From assembly GCA_003520455.1 (NCBI GenBank), contig DOUV01000938.1, positions 1 to 27,625 of the forward strand: a stretch of 27,625 bases of DNA, given 5' to 3'. This document shows positions 1 through 8,230 of the stretch, piece after piece. How positions within the stretch are numbered: the first letter of the stretch is position 1; each line of letters opens with the position of its first letter. The notes below the pieces were generated by a model. The model made no database searches. It was not told the origin of the DNA and saw nothing but the letters and a program-made list of their open reading frames with translations. The translations under genes were made by a program, and so were the position numbers. Origin of the DNA: Chloroflexota bacterium. GTDB lineage: Bacteria; Chloroflexota; Anaerolineae; Ardenticatenales; Ardenticatenaceae.

Positions 1-90
1 CCCGCTCTCGCGGATGGCCTTCACCTCGGTGCGCGCGGGGCGTTTCTCCCCGATGAAATGGGGTACGCCGATACACACAAATGATGGCAT
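1..90 (-). CDS. Possible ureohydrolase (arginase/agmatinase-like), N-terminal fragment
   Basis: Only the first 30 codons are in the window; the gene runs off the low-coordinate edge. The ATG at 90 is preceded by a strong purine-rich ribosome site (AGGGAGGA, about 6 bases upstream). The peptide begins MPSFVCIGVPHFIGEKRP and continues with a T-E-V-x-A-I-R-x-S-G pattern. A short beta strand followed by G-V-P-x-x-x-G resembles the N-terminus of arginase/agmatinase/formimidoylglutamase-family proteins, which hydrolyse guanidino compounds using a binuclear Mn centre. None of the metal-binding His/Asp motifs fall inside the window, so the family call is tentative. The coding call is firmer because of the start and ribosome site. 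It begins 20 bases after the lipoprotein gene stop and could be co-transcribed with it. Confidence 0.4.
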   Translation of the reverse strand, partial: MPSFVCIGVPHFIGEKRPARTEVKAIRESG

Positions 91-110
91 GGTCGATCCT
101 CCCTGCATGG

Positions 111-2546
111 CTAAGGTTGGCAGGCGCCCGGGTCGTTGCGAACGACGATGTAGCCCTGAACCGACTGGGCGATGATGTCCTCGCCGATGGCCGCTGAGAC
201 ATTGATGAACACAGTGTGCTGCCCGGCGGACAGCCCGTTCGTGTCGGCATAGACCTGCACGGTATCGCCCGCGCGGGCGCTAGTCGGATAGACCTCGACC
301 AATGGGCCACCCGGCGGCACGGCAGGCTCTATCGTCGCGGTGAAGGTGCCGGGATAGCCGGTGTTGGCGAGGGTGAATTCACCGACCAGCACGGACCCCG
401 GACACGCGGTGCTGGCTTCCGCCGTCATGTACTCAGCGAAGATTGTCATCTGGGGCGTGTAGTCGCTGTAGCGGCGCGGCATGGCGGCGAGTCGGTAGAA
501 GGTGGGTGTGGGTGTGCCGTCCTGGCGCAGCACGCTGAACCAGCGCATGTGGCTGCACAGGGGATCAACCCCGTACGGGTACAGGGACCAGTTCAGGTTC
601 CACACGAACACTGGCCCGACCCACGGCCAGTGGCGGTCGGCCCATTCAATCGCCCGGATCGTGTAGTCCGCCTGCGTGTCGCCCGATACGCGCATCCACG
701 CGAACCCGGCGAAGCTCGGGTCGCTGTCCGAGCACGTGACGCCATCCTCGGCCGGGTTGCGCAGCCAGCCAAACTCGGTCAACCAGATCTGCTTGTCGTA
801 GATGCCGCGTTCTTCGAACAGGTCGCGGATCAGCTCCACGCGGCGGAACACCAGGTTGTCATACGTCGGATCGGTTTCCGGCGGCGCGTTGTAGCCGTAG
901 GGGTGGTAACCAAAGGCATCGAACCACTGGGCCGCGCCGTTGTCGAGCATTTCCGCCGCGTAATCGATATCGCTGATGGCACGGCGGTCGCCGGTCGTGA
1001 TCGTCGGAGCCAGCCCGCCGGACACGACGATCATGTTCGGATTGACGGCCTTGATCTGGGTATAGGCCACGCGCAGCATCTGGGTGTACTCCCAGGCATT
1101 CGGTCCATGCGGCCACTCGAAGGCCAGGTTGGGCTCATTCCACAGCTCGTAGGCAGCGACCCGGCCGCGATAGCGCGCGGTTACAGCGGCGGCAAAGCGG
1201 GCGAAGTCGGCCGGGTCGTCGGGTGGGGTGCTGGGCGCGGCGCGGCCGGGATGGCTCCAGACCGGGGCGTTGTGGAGCCGGAGGAAGAGTACCAGCCCGG
1301 CGTCCTCGGCCCCTCGCACGGTGTTGTCGGCATCGCGCCAGTCGTAGGTGCCTCGCTCCGGTTCGGTCCGAGCCCAGTCCACAAAGCCTTTTACCCAGGT
1401 TCCTCCGAGGTCGCGAATCAAATAGGCGTGATTCAGATCGGCGATGTTGAAGCCCAGCATGAGAGCTGAACGGGTGGGCGGCAGTTCACCCGGGGCGCGG
1501 GTTCGCTCGCGGGGGGGTCCGGCCTCCGTGGAACCGGGCAGCGGGGCGGCAACATCATCCCAGGCAGCGTTGGTGGTCAGGCGGAGGGACTCACCGCCGG
1601 CCGCCGGGATGGCGTAGAGCTCGTGACTGGCCGCGGGGTCCTGCCAGGCGGTGTAGAGGAGCCAGCGGCCGTCGGCGCTCCAGGCAGGGTGCGCGATCCA
1701 ACGATCGGAGGTCAGGAGGGTCCGTGGCGGACCCCCATCGGGCGGTAGGACGGACAGCGTCCGTGTCGGAGAGTCCTGCCAGCCGATAAAGGCGATCTCA
1801 CCGGTCGGGCTGACGGCGGGCATGGTGGCCTTGAGCGGCCAGGCGGTGAGCGCTGTGAGACTCGCATCGGTGAGGTCGAGCCGGTAGAGTTCCTCGACTC
1901 CGTTCGAGTCCACCCCCGCGAAGATCAGCCCGCGCCCGTCGGGCGTCCAGGCCGGGTAGCGGTGCCGCAGCAGGCCGCTATCGGCCGTCAGGCGCAACTC
2001 CTCATCGGGTCGCTCGGGCCGGACGAGGTAGAGGTCCTGGCCGCCATTGCGCTCAGAGACGAAAGCCAACCGGGTGCCGTCGGGGCTCCAGGTAGGCTGG
2101 TAGTCATCGGCCGGGTTGGTGACGATCCGCATCGGCGTCCCGCCACCGGCGCTGACCAGGGCAATATCGCCGTTGTTGGCCGCGTAGGTCGTGAAGGCGA
2201 GGAACGGCCCGGTAGGCCAAGAGTCTGCACCGCCGGGGCGCACGGCCGGGTTCCAGGCACCGCCCGGGTTGGTGGTCACCAGGTGCGGCTGTCCGTCGCC
2301 GCCCAGGCGGTAGATAGCCGCCTGCCCGGCTCGATCCGAGGCAAAGAACAGTGGAAAAGGAGGCGCCGGAGTCGGCGATGGCGCGGGCGACGGGGCGGCG
2401 GTGGGCGATGGCCCGAGGGTGACAACCGGCGGTGGGCCCGGCGTCGAGCGGCATCCCGTGAGGGGAAGCACCAGGAGCAAAATGACAAGCAAGGCGTGAT
2501 GAATGCGGAACAAGGCGTTAGGGTGTTCGCGTCCGGCATTCATCAT
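111..2546 (-). CDS. Lipoprotein: TolB-like beta-propeller fused to a clan GH-A glycoside hydrolase
   Basis: An 811-residue exported protein. Residues 18-32 form a hydrophobic signal ending in the lipobox L-T-G-C, with Cys32 as the predicted lipidated residue. A Pro/Ser/Thr/Ala-rich linker follows to about 63. Residues 65-330 hold five or six PD40/TolB-type propeller blades (WSPDGTRLAF, WTPDGRGLIF, WSADGRWLLY). Residues 363-660 look like a TIM-barrel glycosidase of the GH5/GH39 type: W-N-E-P carries the likely acid/base Glu471, and L-T-E-F-G-W carries the likely nucleophile Glu591. The last 100 residues look like an Ig/CARDB-like beta domain. The reading frame stays open upstream into nuoN, but the lipoprotein signal fixes the start at the ATG-ATG pair, 2546 or 2543. 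The likely role is surface polysaccharide binding and hydrolysis; the substrate cannot be told. It lies 89 bases after nuoN and is unrelated to respiration. Confidence 0.85.
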   Translation of the reverse strand: MMNAGREHPNALFRIHHALLVILLLVLPLTGCRSTPGPPPVVTLGPSPTAAPSPAPSPTPAPPFPLFFASDRAGQAAIYRLGGDGQPHLVTTNPGGAWNPAVRPGGADSWPTGPFLAFTTYAANNGDIALVSAGGGTPMRIVTNPADDYQPTWSPDGTRLAFVSERNGGQDLYLVRPERPDEELRLTADSGLLRHRYPAWTPDGRGLIFAGVDSNGVEELYRLDLTDASLTALTAWPLKATMPAVSPTGEIAFIGWQDSPTRTLSVLPPDGGPPRTLLTSDRWIAHPAWSADGRWLLYTAWQDPAASHELYAIPAAGGESLRLTTNAAWDDVAAPLPGSTEAGPPRERTRAPGELPPTRSALMLGFNIADLNHAYLIRDLGGTWVKGFVDWARTEPERGTYDWRDADNTVRGAEDAGLVLFLRLHNAPVWSHPGRAAPSTPPDDPADFARFAAAVTARYRGRVAAYELWNEPNLAFEWPHGPNAWEYTQMLRVAYTQIKAVNPNMIVVSGGLAPTITTGDRRAISDIDYAAEMLDNGAAQWFDAFGYHPYGYNAPPETDPTYDNLVFRRVELIRDLFEERGIYDKQIWLTEFGWLRNPAEDGVTCSDSDPSFAGFAWMRVSGDTQADYTIRAIEWADRHWPWVGPVFVWNLNWSLYPYGVDPLCSHMRWFSVLRQDGTPTPTFYRLAAMPRRYSDYTPQMTIFAEYMTAEASTACPGSVLVGEFTLANTGYPGTFTATIEPAVPPGGPLVEVYPTSARAGDTVQVYADTNGLSAGQHTVFINVSAAIGEDIIAQSVQGYIVVRNDPGACQP

Positions 2547-2583
2547 TCCGAATCGCTCTTCTTCGGATCGTGTGCATGGGATC

Positions 2584-2604
2584 GGCGAGGGCATGGCCCT
2601 CGCC
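2584..2604 (-). terminator. Hairpin after nuoN, possible terminator
   Basis: Perfect 9-bp arms (GGCGAGGGC / GCCCTCGCC) with a 3-base loop, between the nuoN stop and the lipoprotein start. It sits where a transcript of the nuo operon could end, but there is no T-run after it, so Rho-independent termination is uncertain. The same GGCGAGGG/CCCTCGCC arm core recurs at 14938-14958. Confidence 0.45.
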
Positions 2605-2635
2605 CGCTCGACACAGCGTATTCCAATTCGAGCGG

Positions 2636-4162
2636 CTACATCAGATTGAGGATTGGCGTCGGGAAGAGGCCCAGGACGAGTACACCGATGAGCGCCAGTG
2701 TCAGTCCCACGCCCGTGAGCAGGCTCAGTTGGCCGACAGGCTCGACATCGGGCTCGCGCATGTACATCTGGACGATGATGCGAGCGTAGTAGAAGACTGA
2801 GACGACACTGTTGAGCACGCCCACCACCACCAGCCAGGTGAGCCCCGCCTGGACACCGGCGGTGAAAACGGCGAACTTCGCGAAGAAGCCTGCCAGCGGC
2901 GGGAACCCGGCCAGACTCAGCAGGAAGAGGCTCAGAGCCGCGGCCAGAAATGGCCGGCGGGCGGCCAGGCCGGCGTAATCCTCGATGTTGACCCGCTCGC
3001 GGGTACTGCCCTGGCTGAAGGCGATGATGCAGGCGAACGCCCCCAGGTTCATGAGCGCATAGATGGCCAGGTAGAGCACCGCACTGCCGACGCTCTGCGC
3101 GGCGACAGCGATCAGGATGTAGCCCGCGTGGGCAATCGAAGAGTAGGCCAGCATACGCTTCACGTTCCGCTGCAGCAGCGCCCCGACATTGCCGATCGTC
3201 ATCGTGATCACCGAGAGGCCCGCGATCAGTGGCATCCAGAGCGGCGCCGCAACGGCGAACCCGATGAGCAGCACGCGGATCAGCGCGGCAAAGCCGCCCG
3301 CCTTGGTCCCGGCCACCATAAAGGCCGTCACCGGGGTCGGCGACCCCTCGTAGACATCCGGGGTCCACTGGTGGAAGGGTGCCATCGCAATCTTGAACCC
3401 CAGGCCGACCAGGAGCAGGCCGAGACCGGCGATCAACATCAGATTCTGGCTGAGCTGGGTGCCCCCCTGGCTCTGGGAGAGCATCACCTGGCGCATCTCA
3501 CTCAGGTTGGTCGTGCCCGTGGCGCCGTAGGTCAGTGCGATGCCGTAGAGCAAGAAACCCGTCGCGAACGCGCCGAGCAGGAAGTACTTCAGGCCCGACT
3601 CTTCCGAGTCCAGGTGCGGCCGGAGAAAGCTCGCCAGGATGTAGAGCGGGATGCTCAGTACCTCCAACCCGAGGAAGATGATGATGAGATCAAGGCCGGA
3701 GGCCATCAGCATCAGGCCTGAGGTGGCAAAGAGAATCAGCGCGTAGAACTCACCGCGGGCGATGGCACGCGCCGCCAGATAGCGCGGCGCCATCAACACG
3801 ACGATCGCCGCGACCACCAGGAAGACGAAATTCATCTCCAGGGTGAAGAAATCCACCACCACCATGTTACTGAAGCCAAAGATCGGCTGGCGGTTGGCGC
3901 CACCAACCACCAGCGGCCACTGGCGAATGCCGAGGATCGTTGCCCCGACAATGCCGGCCAGGCTCAGCCAGGCGAGCCAATCCTTCTCATTCGGGATCAG
4001 CCGTGCGCCGAGGCGGTCCAGGGCGTTGCTCGCCAGCGCGGCATCGTTCTCCTGGTCGGGCAGGAAGAGGTCGGTCAGCAACACGACCATGGCCGTCACG
4101 ACGATGATGGTCGCCTGGGCAATGGCGGGCCATTGAATAGATCCGATTTCAATCGTTGGCAT
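2636..4162 (-). CDS. nuoN: NADH-quinone oxidoreductase subunit N (antiporter-like membrane subunit)
   Basis: A 508-residue polytopic membrane protein of the Mrp-antiporter/complex I family, the innermost of the three large proton-channel subunits. Visible family features are Glu167 in the F-L-G-L-E-V-L-S-I helix, Lys257 in L-G-F-K-I-A-M-A-P-F-H, the downstream W-T-P-D-V-Y-E-G-S-P-T-P-V loop, and Lys287 in T-K-A-G-G-F. These are the buried charged residues of the proton path. Length is close to the usual 480-510. The stretch at about residues 32-62 between the first helices is hydrophilic and somewhat long. It is the last gene of the nuo set, starting 14 bases after the nuoM stop, so translation is probably coupled. 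Confidence 0.97.
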   Translation of the reverse strand: MPTIEIGSIQWPAIAQATIIVVTAMVVLLTDLFLPDQENDAALASNALDRLGARLIPNEKDWLAWLSLAGIVGATILGIRQWPLVVGGANRQPIFGFSNMVVVDFFTLEMNFVFLVVAAIVVLMAPRYLAARAIARGEFYALILFATSGLMLMASGLDLIIIFLGLEVLSIPLYILASFLRPHLDSEESGLKYFLLGAFATGFLLYGIALTYGATGTTNLSEMRQVMLSQSQGGTQLSQNLMLIAGLGLLLVGLGFKIAMAPFHQWTPDVYEGSPTPVTAFMVAGTKAGGFAALIRVLLIGFAVAAPLWMPLIAGLSVITMTIGNVGALLQRNVKRMLAYSSIAHAGYILIAVAAQSVGSAVLYLAIYALMNLGAFACIIAFSQGSTRERVNIEDYAGLAARRPFLAAALSLFLLSLAGFPPLAGFFAKFAVFTAGVQAGLTWLVVVGVLNSVVSVFYYARIIVQMYMREPDVEPVGQLSLLTGVGLTLALIGVLVLGLFPTPILNLM

Positions 4163-4176
4163 AGCGTAATCCCGAA

Positions 4177-5694
4177 TCAGCGCATCGCGGTCGTCACCGC
4201 GTTGACTCGCGACAGGGTCTGCTCGATGGCGGGTTGGGCCGGCCGCAGGAAGAGGTTGGGGGCGAGCCCCATCACCAGGATGAGAATCACCAGCGGCACC
4301 AGAACCGCGACTTCGCGCCGGTTGAGATCGTGGCCCTTGAGCGCCAGATTCTCGGGCTTCGTCACCGGACCGAAGAAGACCCGGCCGTACATCGGCAGCA
4401 TGTAGACGGCGGCCAACACCACGCCGAAGGTGCCCAGAACCGCCCAGACCCAGACCGCCCGGGCGGCGCCCAGCAGGACCAGGAACTCGCCGATGAAGCC
4501 GCTCAAGCCGGGCAGGCCGATACTGGCGAACATGACGAACATGAAGAAGGCCGCAAAGACCGGCATCACCTTCCAGAGTCCGTCGAAGTCGGCGATCAAC
4601 CGGGTGTGGCGGCGGTCGTAGATCATCCCGACTAATAAGAACAGTGCCCCGGTGCTGAACCCGTGGCTCAGCATCACGACCAGGCCACCACTCCAGCCCT
4701 GCGGGTTGAGCGCGAAGAGACCGAGCATCACAAAACCGAGGTGGCTCACCGAAGAGTAGGCCACCAGGCTCTTGATGTCACGCTGCGCATAGGCCACCCA
4801 GGCCCCGTAGAGGATGCCCACGATCGCCAGGCCGGCGATGATTGGGCCAATCTGGTGTGCCGCCTGCGGGAAGAGCGGGATGGCGAAGCGCATGAAGCCG
4901 TAGGTGCCCATCTTGAGCAGCACCCCGGCCAGGATCACCGACCCGGCCGTCGGCGCCTGGACGTGGGCGTCGGGCAGCCAGGTGTGGAAGGGGAAGAGCG
5001 GCACCTTGATCGCAAAGGCCACCGCGAAGGCCAGGAAGAGCAGGACCTGGGTTTGCGGGGGCACCTGGAGCGTCAACAGATCCTGGACGCTGAAGCTGAG
5101 CCGCCCGTTGCTCTGCGCGAAGAGCAGGAAGATCGCGATGAAGGCCACCAACATCAGGGCCGAGCCGGCCATGGTGTAGAGCACGAACTTGATCGTGGCG
5201 TAGATGCGATTGCGGCCGCCCCACATCCCAATCAAGAAGTACATCGGGATCAGGCTCGCTTCCCAAAAGACGAAAAAGAGGAACAGATCCATCGCGCTGA
5301 ACACGCCGAGCATGGCCGTCGAGAGCAACAGCATGAGAGCATAATACTCTTTGATGCGCGTCGAGATGCTGCCCCACGAGAAGAGGATCGCCAGCATCGA
5401 GAGGAGCGAGGTCAACGGGATCAACCAGAGGCTGATTCCGTCGAGCCCGAGAAAATACTGGACCCCGAACTGCCGAATCCACTCAGACTGCTCCACGAAC
5501 TGGAGCGCCGGCGACATCGGGTTAAAACCGGCCACCACCAGCAGCGACAGGAGAAAGTCGAGCGCGGCGAACGCGAAGGCCACCTGGCCGACCCGCGCGC
5601 TGCTCGCCCGCGGCAGCAGCGCGACCACGACTGCCCCGACCAGCGGCACGAAGATGATGAGCGAGAGAAGCGGGAACCCGGCTGGTAAATTCAT
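4177..5694 (-). CDS. nuoM: NADH-quinone oxidoreductase subunit M (antiporter-like membrane subunit)
   Basis: A 505-residue integral membrane proton-translocating subunit of complex I. The family residues are in place: Glu145 in F-W-E-A-S-L-I-P-M-Y in helix 5, Lys230 in F-A-I-K-V-P-L-F-P-F-H-T-W-L-P-D-A-H, Lys261 in L-L-K-M-G-T-Y-G, and Glu403 in S-G-F-I-G-E-F near the C-terminus. These match the conserved Glu/Lys set known from E. coli NuoM (144, 234, 265, 407). Length is normal. It sits between nuoL (72-base gap with a palindrome) and nuoN (14-base gap). Confidence 0.98.
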   Translation of the reverse strand: MNLPAGFPLLSLIIFVPLVGAVVVALLPRASSARVGQVAFAFAALDFLLSLLVVAGFNPMSPALQFVEQSEWIRQFGVQYFLGLDGISLWLIPLTSLLSMLAILFSWGSISTRIKEYYALMLLLSTAMLGVFSAMDLFLFFVFWEASLIPMYFLIGMWGGRNRIYATIKFVLYTMAGSALMLVAFIAIFLLFAQSNGRLSFSVQDLLTLQVPPQTQVLLFLAFAVAFAIKVPLFPFHTWLPDAHVQAPTAGSVILAGVLLKMGTYGFMRFAIPLFPQAAHQIGPIIAGLAIVGILYGAWVAYAQRDIKSLVAYSSVSHLGFVMLGLFALNPQGWSGGLVVMLSHGFSTGALFLLVGMIYDRRHTRLIADFDGLWKVMPVFAAFFMFVMFASIGLPGLSGFIGEFLVLLGAARAVWVWAVLGTFGVVLAAVYMLPMYGRVFFGPVTKPENLALKGHDLNRREVAVLVPLVILILVMGLAPNLFLRPAQPAIEQTLSRVNAVTTAMR

Positions 5695-5727
5695 CGTTCA
5701 GTCTCTCGAACCTGACTGCAAAGGTCG

Positions 5728-5760
5728 AGGTACGCCGCACTTCCAAAGTGCACCGTACCT
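5728..5760. repeat. Imperfect palindrome between nuoL and nuoM
   Basis: Arms 5728-5742 and 5746-5760 pair over 15 positions with two mismatches and a 3-base loop. The layout is AGGTAC...GCACTT / AAGTGC...GTACCT. It resembles the palindrome at 15578-15611 in length, end sequence (AGGT...ACCT) and core, suggesting a dispersed family. No T-tract follows on the transcribed strand. Confidence 0.55.
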
Positions 5761-5766
5761 TCGGAA

Positions 5767-7743
5767 TCAACGCAACAGGAAGTAGGCGACGACCGCGACC
5801 GCGCCGAGAAGCATCGAGAGGGCGTAGTTGCGGGCATAGCCCGTCTGGGCACGGCTCAGAATCCGGCTGATCCCGCCGAAGAGCACTGCAACCCCATTGA
5901 CGGCCCCATCGATCACCAGGCGGTCAATGAAGTCCGCGGAGAAGGCCGCCAACCGGTTGAACGGCCGCACGACGAGGCGATCGTACGCCTCGTCGATGTA
6001 CCACTTGTGCAGTGAGCCGCGGTAGAGCGGTGCCAGCACCTCGGCCACTCGCTCCGGCGCGAGCGAGCGTTGGACGTACATCAGCCAGGCCAGCCCGATG
6101 CCCGCCAGCGCGATGACACTGCTCAGCAGCAGCGAAATCGCGGTGGGAATACCCGCGGCCGCCTCCGCGTGATGAACATCGGCGAAGACCGGCTCCAGCC
6201 AGCTGTGGATGAGACCATTCTCGAGCGGGAGACCGAAGGCCAGGCCGGCGAGCGCCGCGAACAGCGCCAGGACCCAGAGCGGTATCGTCATGACCGGCGG
6301 GCTCTCCTCGGCATGGGCGGCGGCCTCCGTCCGCGCCTCCCCTGCGAACACCAGGAAGAACTGCCGGAAGGCGTAGAACGCGGTCATGAACGCCGTGATC
6401 AGGCCGAGGATGTAAACCAGGGTGTAGCCGTTGTGCTGCGCCAGAGTCAGCAGCTCATCCTTGGAGAAGAAGCCCGAGGTCAGCGGGAAGCCCGCCAGGG
6501 CCAGCGCGCCGATCAAGAAGGTCCACCCGGTCGAGCGCGTCCGGCCCCAGAGACCGCCCATCAAGCGCATGTCCTGGACGTCGAAGTGGGCCGGCTCCTC
6601 CGCCTCGCCCGGCTCGCTGTCCGTCGCCTGATGCCCGTGAACGTGCTCGAGGCTGCGCTCCATCGCGTGCATCACCGAGCCGGCGCCCAGGAAGAGCAGG
6701 GCCTTGAAGAAAGCGTGGGTGAAGAAGTGGAACATCCCGGCCACGTAGGCGCCGGCCCCGACCCCAATGAACATGAAGCCAAGCTGCGAGACGGTGGAGT
6801 AGGCCAGCACCCGCTTGATGTCGGTCTGGGTCACTGCAATCGTAGCGGCAAAGAAGGCCGTCAACACACCGATCCAGGTGACCACGTCGCCCGCGGCCGA
6901 CGCCTCGAAGATCGGGTGGGCGCGCGCCACCAGGTAGACCCCCGCCGTGACCATTGTTGCCGCGTGGATCAGCGCCGAGACGGGTGTGGGGCCGGCCATG
7001 GCGTCGGGGAGCCAAACGTAGAGCGGAATCTGGGCGCTCTTCCCGGTGCAGCCGACGAACAGCAGCAGACCGATGGCCAGCAGCGCCCCGGCGTTGACGG
7101 TCGCAACGCGTGGGAAGACCTCGGCAAAGGCCAGCGAGCCGAAGTTGATAAAGATCAGGAAGATCGCCAGCAGGACCGCAATGTCGCCGATGCGGTTGAC
7201 GATGAAGGCTTTGCGGCCGGCCTCCTCATTCGCGTGGCCGGCCACTCCGCCCTCCTCATACCAGAAACCGATTAGCAGGTAGGAGCAGAGACCAACCAGT
7301 TCCCAGCCGACGAAGAGGACCAGAAAATTGGCGCCCATCACCAGGATGAGCATCGAGAAGATGAACAGATTGAGATAGACAAAGAAGCGCCGGATGTCAC
7401 GGTCGTGGCCCATGTACCCGATCGAGTACATGTGGATCAGGAAGCCCACCCCGGTCACAACGATGATCATCAGCGCCGAGAGCGGGTCGATCAAGAAACT
7501 GGCGTCAACCGCAAAATCGCCGGCGCCGATCCACTGGTAGAGTGGGATCACCAGCGTGCGCTCTTCCCCGGCCACACCTGGCAGGCCGGCGATTCCGAGC
7601 AGCGCCAGAGCGGCTGCGAGCCCGACGAGCACCGTTGCCAGCCAGCCTACCGTCTTCTCGGATAGCCGGTGGCCGAAGAAGAGGTTGATGACCACACCCA
7701 GTAACGGCAAGAGTGGAATAAGGACCCAGAGCGTTGGCGTCAT
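5767..7743 (-). CDS. nuoL: NADH-quinone oxidoreductase subunit L (antiporter-like, with lateral helix)
   Basis: A 658-residue membrane subunit at the distal end of the complex I membrane arm. Conserved proton-path residues are visible: Glu148 in L-F-V-G-W-E-L-V-G, Lys235 in G-C-T-G-K-S-A-Q-I-P-L-Y, His260 in A-L-I-H-A-A-T-M-V-T-A-G-V-Y, and Lys347 in H-A-F-F-K-A-L-L-F-L-G-A-G. The C-terminal about 130 residues, including a final hydrophobic helix, fit the long lateral helix that clamps NuoM and NuoN. The loop at about residues 366-390 is an acidic, His-containing insertion. Length is slightly above the usual 610-640. A GAGG motif 5 bases upstream of the ATG supports the start. Confidence 0.98.
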   Translation of the reverse strand: MTPTLWVLIPLLPLLGVVINLFFGHRLSEKTVGWLATVLVGLAAALALLGIAGLPGVAGEERTLVIPLYQWIGAGDFAVDASFLIDPLSALMIIVVTGVGFLIHMYSIGYMGHDRDIRRFFVYLNLFIFSMLILVMGANFLVLFVGWELVGLCSYLLIGFWYEEGGVAGHANEEAGRKAFIVNRIGDIAVLLAIFLIFINFGSLAFAEVFPRVATVNAGALLAIGLLLFVGCTGKSAQIPLYVWLPDAMAGPTPVSALIHAATMVTAGVYLVARAHPIFEASAAGDVVTWIGVLTAFFAATIAVTQTDIKRVLAYSTVSQLGFMFIGVGAGAYVAGMFHFFTHAFFKALLFLGAGSVMHAMERSLEHVHGHQATDSEPGEAEEPAHFDVQDMRLMGGLWGRTRSTGWTFLIGALALAGFPLTSGFFSKDELLTLAQHNGYTLVYILGLITAFMTAFYAFRQFFLVFAGEARTEAAAHAEESPPVMTIPLWVLALFAALAGLAFGLPLENGLIHSWLEPVFADVHHAEAAAGIPTAISLLLSSVIALAGIGLAWLMYVQRSLAPERVAEVLAPLYRGSLHKWYIDEAYDRLVVRPFNRLAAFSADFIDRLVIDGAVNGVAVLFGGISRILSRAQTGYARNYALSMLLGAVAVVAYFLLR

Positions 7744-7751
7744 GAAACCTC

Positions 7752-7785
7752 GCAGGCGGCAGGGAGCAGGTGGCAGAGAGCAGAA
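7752..7785. repeat. GCAGG/AGCAGG-type purine repeat in the nuoK-nuoL gap
   Basis: The 128-base gap 7744-7871 contains a degenerate run of GCAGGC, GGCAGGGAGCAGG and GGCAGAGAGCAG units. A similar run (GCAGGCAGCAGGCGAGCAAGG) lies in the nuoG-nuoH gap at 10554-10579. The rest of this gap has no ORF, clear hairpin or promoter that I can support. Confidence 0.3.
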
Positions 7786-7871
7786 GTCCTACGCGCGTCC
7801 AACGCTCTTCGCGGACACAGCGGAGAAGCACTCCTGCCCCGTGCGATGGATTACCTGCTACATGGTACGTG

Positions 7872-8177
7872 TTATCCGTTCAAGAGATGGGCATCGTCCA
7901 CATCAGCCGAGCCAATGGTTCGGAAGAGGGTGACGATCAGGGCGAGGCCAACGGCGACTTCAGCCGCCGCGACCGTCATGACGAAGAAGACAAAGACCTG
8001 GCCGTCCATCGAATTGAGCGCCCGCGAGAGCGCCACGAAGGTGAGGTTGACCGAGTTGAGCATCAACTCGATGGACATGAAAATGATGATCGCGTTGCGT
8101 CGCAGCAACACACCCATCACGCCGATGCTGAACAGAATCGCCGCGAAGACCAGATAGTACGAAACGGGAATGCTCAT
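7872..8177 (-). CDS. nuoK: NADH-quinone oxidoreductase subunit K
   Basis: A 101-residue protein with three transmembrane helices, the normal size. It carries the two buried glutamates essential for proton transfer in this family: Glu37 in M-S-I-E-L-M-L-N and Glu73 in [11 protein letters not shown]. It is the MrpC/NuoK homologue in the membrane arm between NuoJ and the antiporter-like subunits. The start ATG at 8177 has an AAGAGA ribosome site. The nuoJ-nuoK gap contains a strong palindrome whose far arm overlaps the nuoJ stop. Confidence 0.97.
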   Translation of the reverse strand: MSIPVSYYLVFAAILFSIGVMGVLLRRNAIIIFMSIELMLNSVNLTFVALSRALNSMDGQVFVFFVMTVAAAEVAVGLALIVTLFRTIGSADVDDAHLLNG

Positions 8178-8193
8178 GAGATTCTCTTGACTC

Positions 8194-8230
8194 CGCTGTA
8201 GAGACGCCCTGGCAGAGTGTCTCTACAGCG
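8194..8230. repeat. Perfect 12-bp inverted repeat between nuoJ and nuoK
   Basis: Arms CGCTGTAGAGAC (8194-8205) and GTCTCTACAGCG (8219-8230) are exact reverse complements around a 13-base spacer. The upstream arm includes the nuoJ stop codon at 8225-8223. The GTAGAGAC/GTCTCTAC core is, from memory, a common core of dispersed palindromes in Chloroflexota and cyanobacteria. It could act as an mRNA-end stabiliser or attenuator. There is no T-tract. Confidence 0.65.

Noticed and set aside
216..1469. Long open frame on the plus strand (about 417 codons).
   Set aside because: It is antisense to the glycosidase gene. Its Arg/Val/Gly/His-rich product has no recognisable motif, as expected from GC-rich third-position shadows.
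2584..2604. Calling the intergenic hairpins standard Rho-independent terminators.
   Set aside because: None is followed by a T-run on the transcribed strand, and most lie inside an operon that must be read through. Only the operon-end ones are listed as possible terminators, with low confidence.
2547..3368. Upstream in-frame extension of the lipoprotein gene (about 274 extra residues).
   Set aside because: It overlaps nuoN on the same strand in another frame, has Arg/Gly-rich composition, and would bury the clear lipoprotein signal internally.
4663..5688. Plus-strand open frame of about 341 codons opposite nuoM, rich in Glu, Arg, His and Gln.
   Set aside because: This composition is the reverse complement of a hydrophobic membrane protein gene; no independent coding sign. 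The same applies to frames opposite nuoL, nuoF and nuoBCD.
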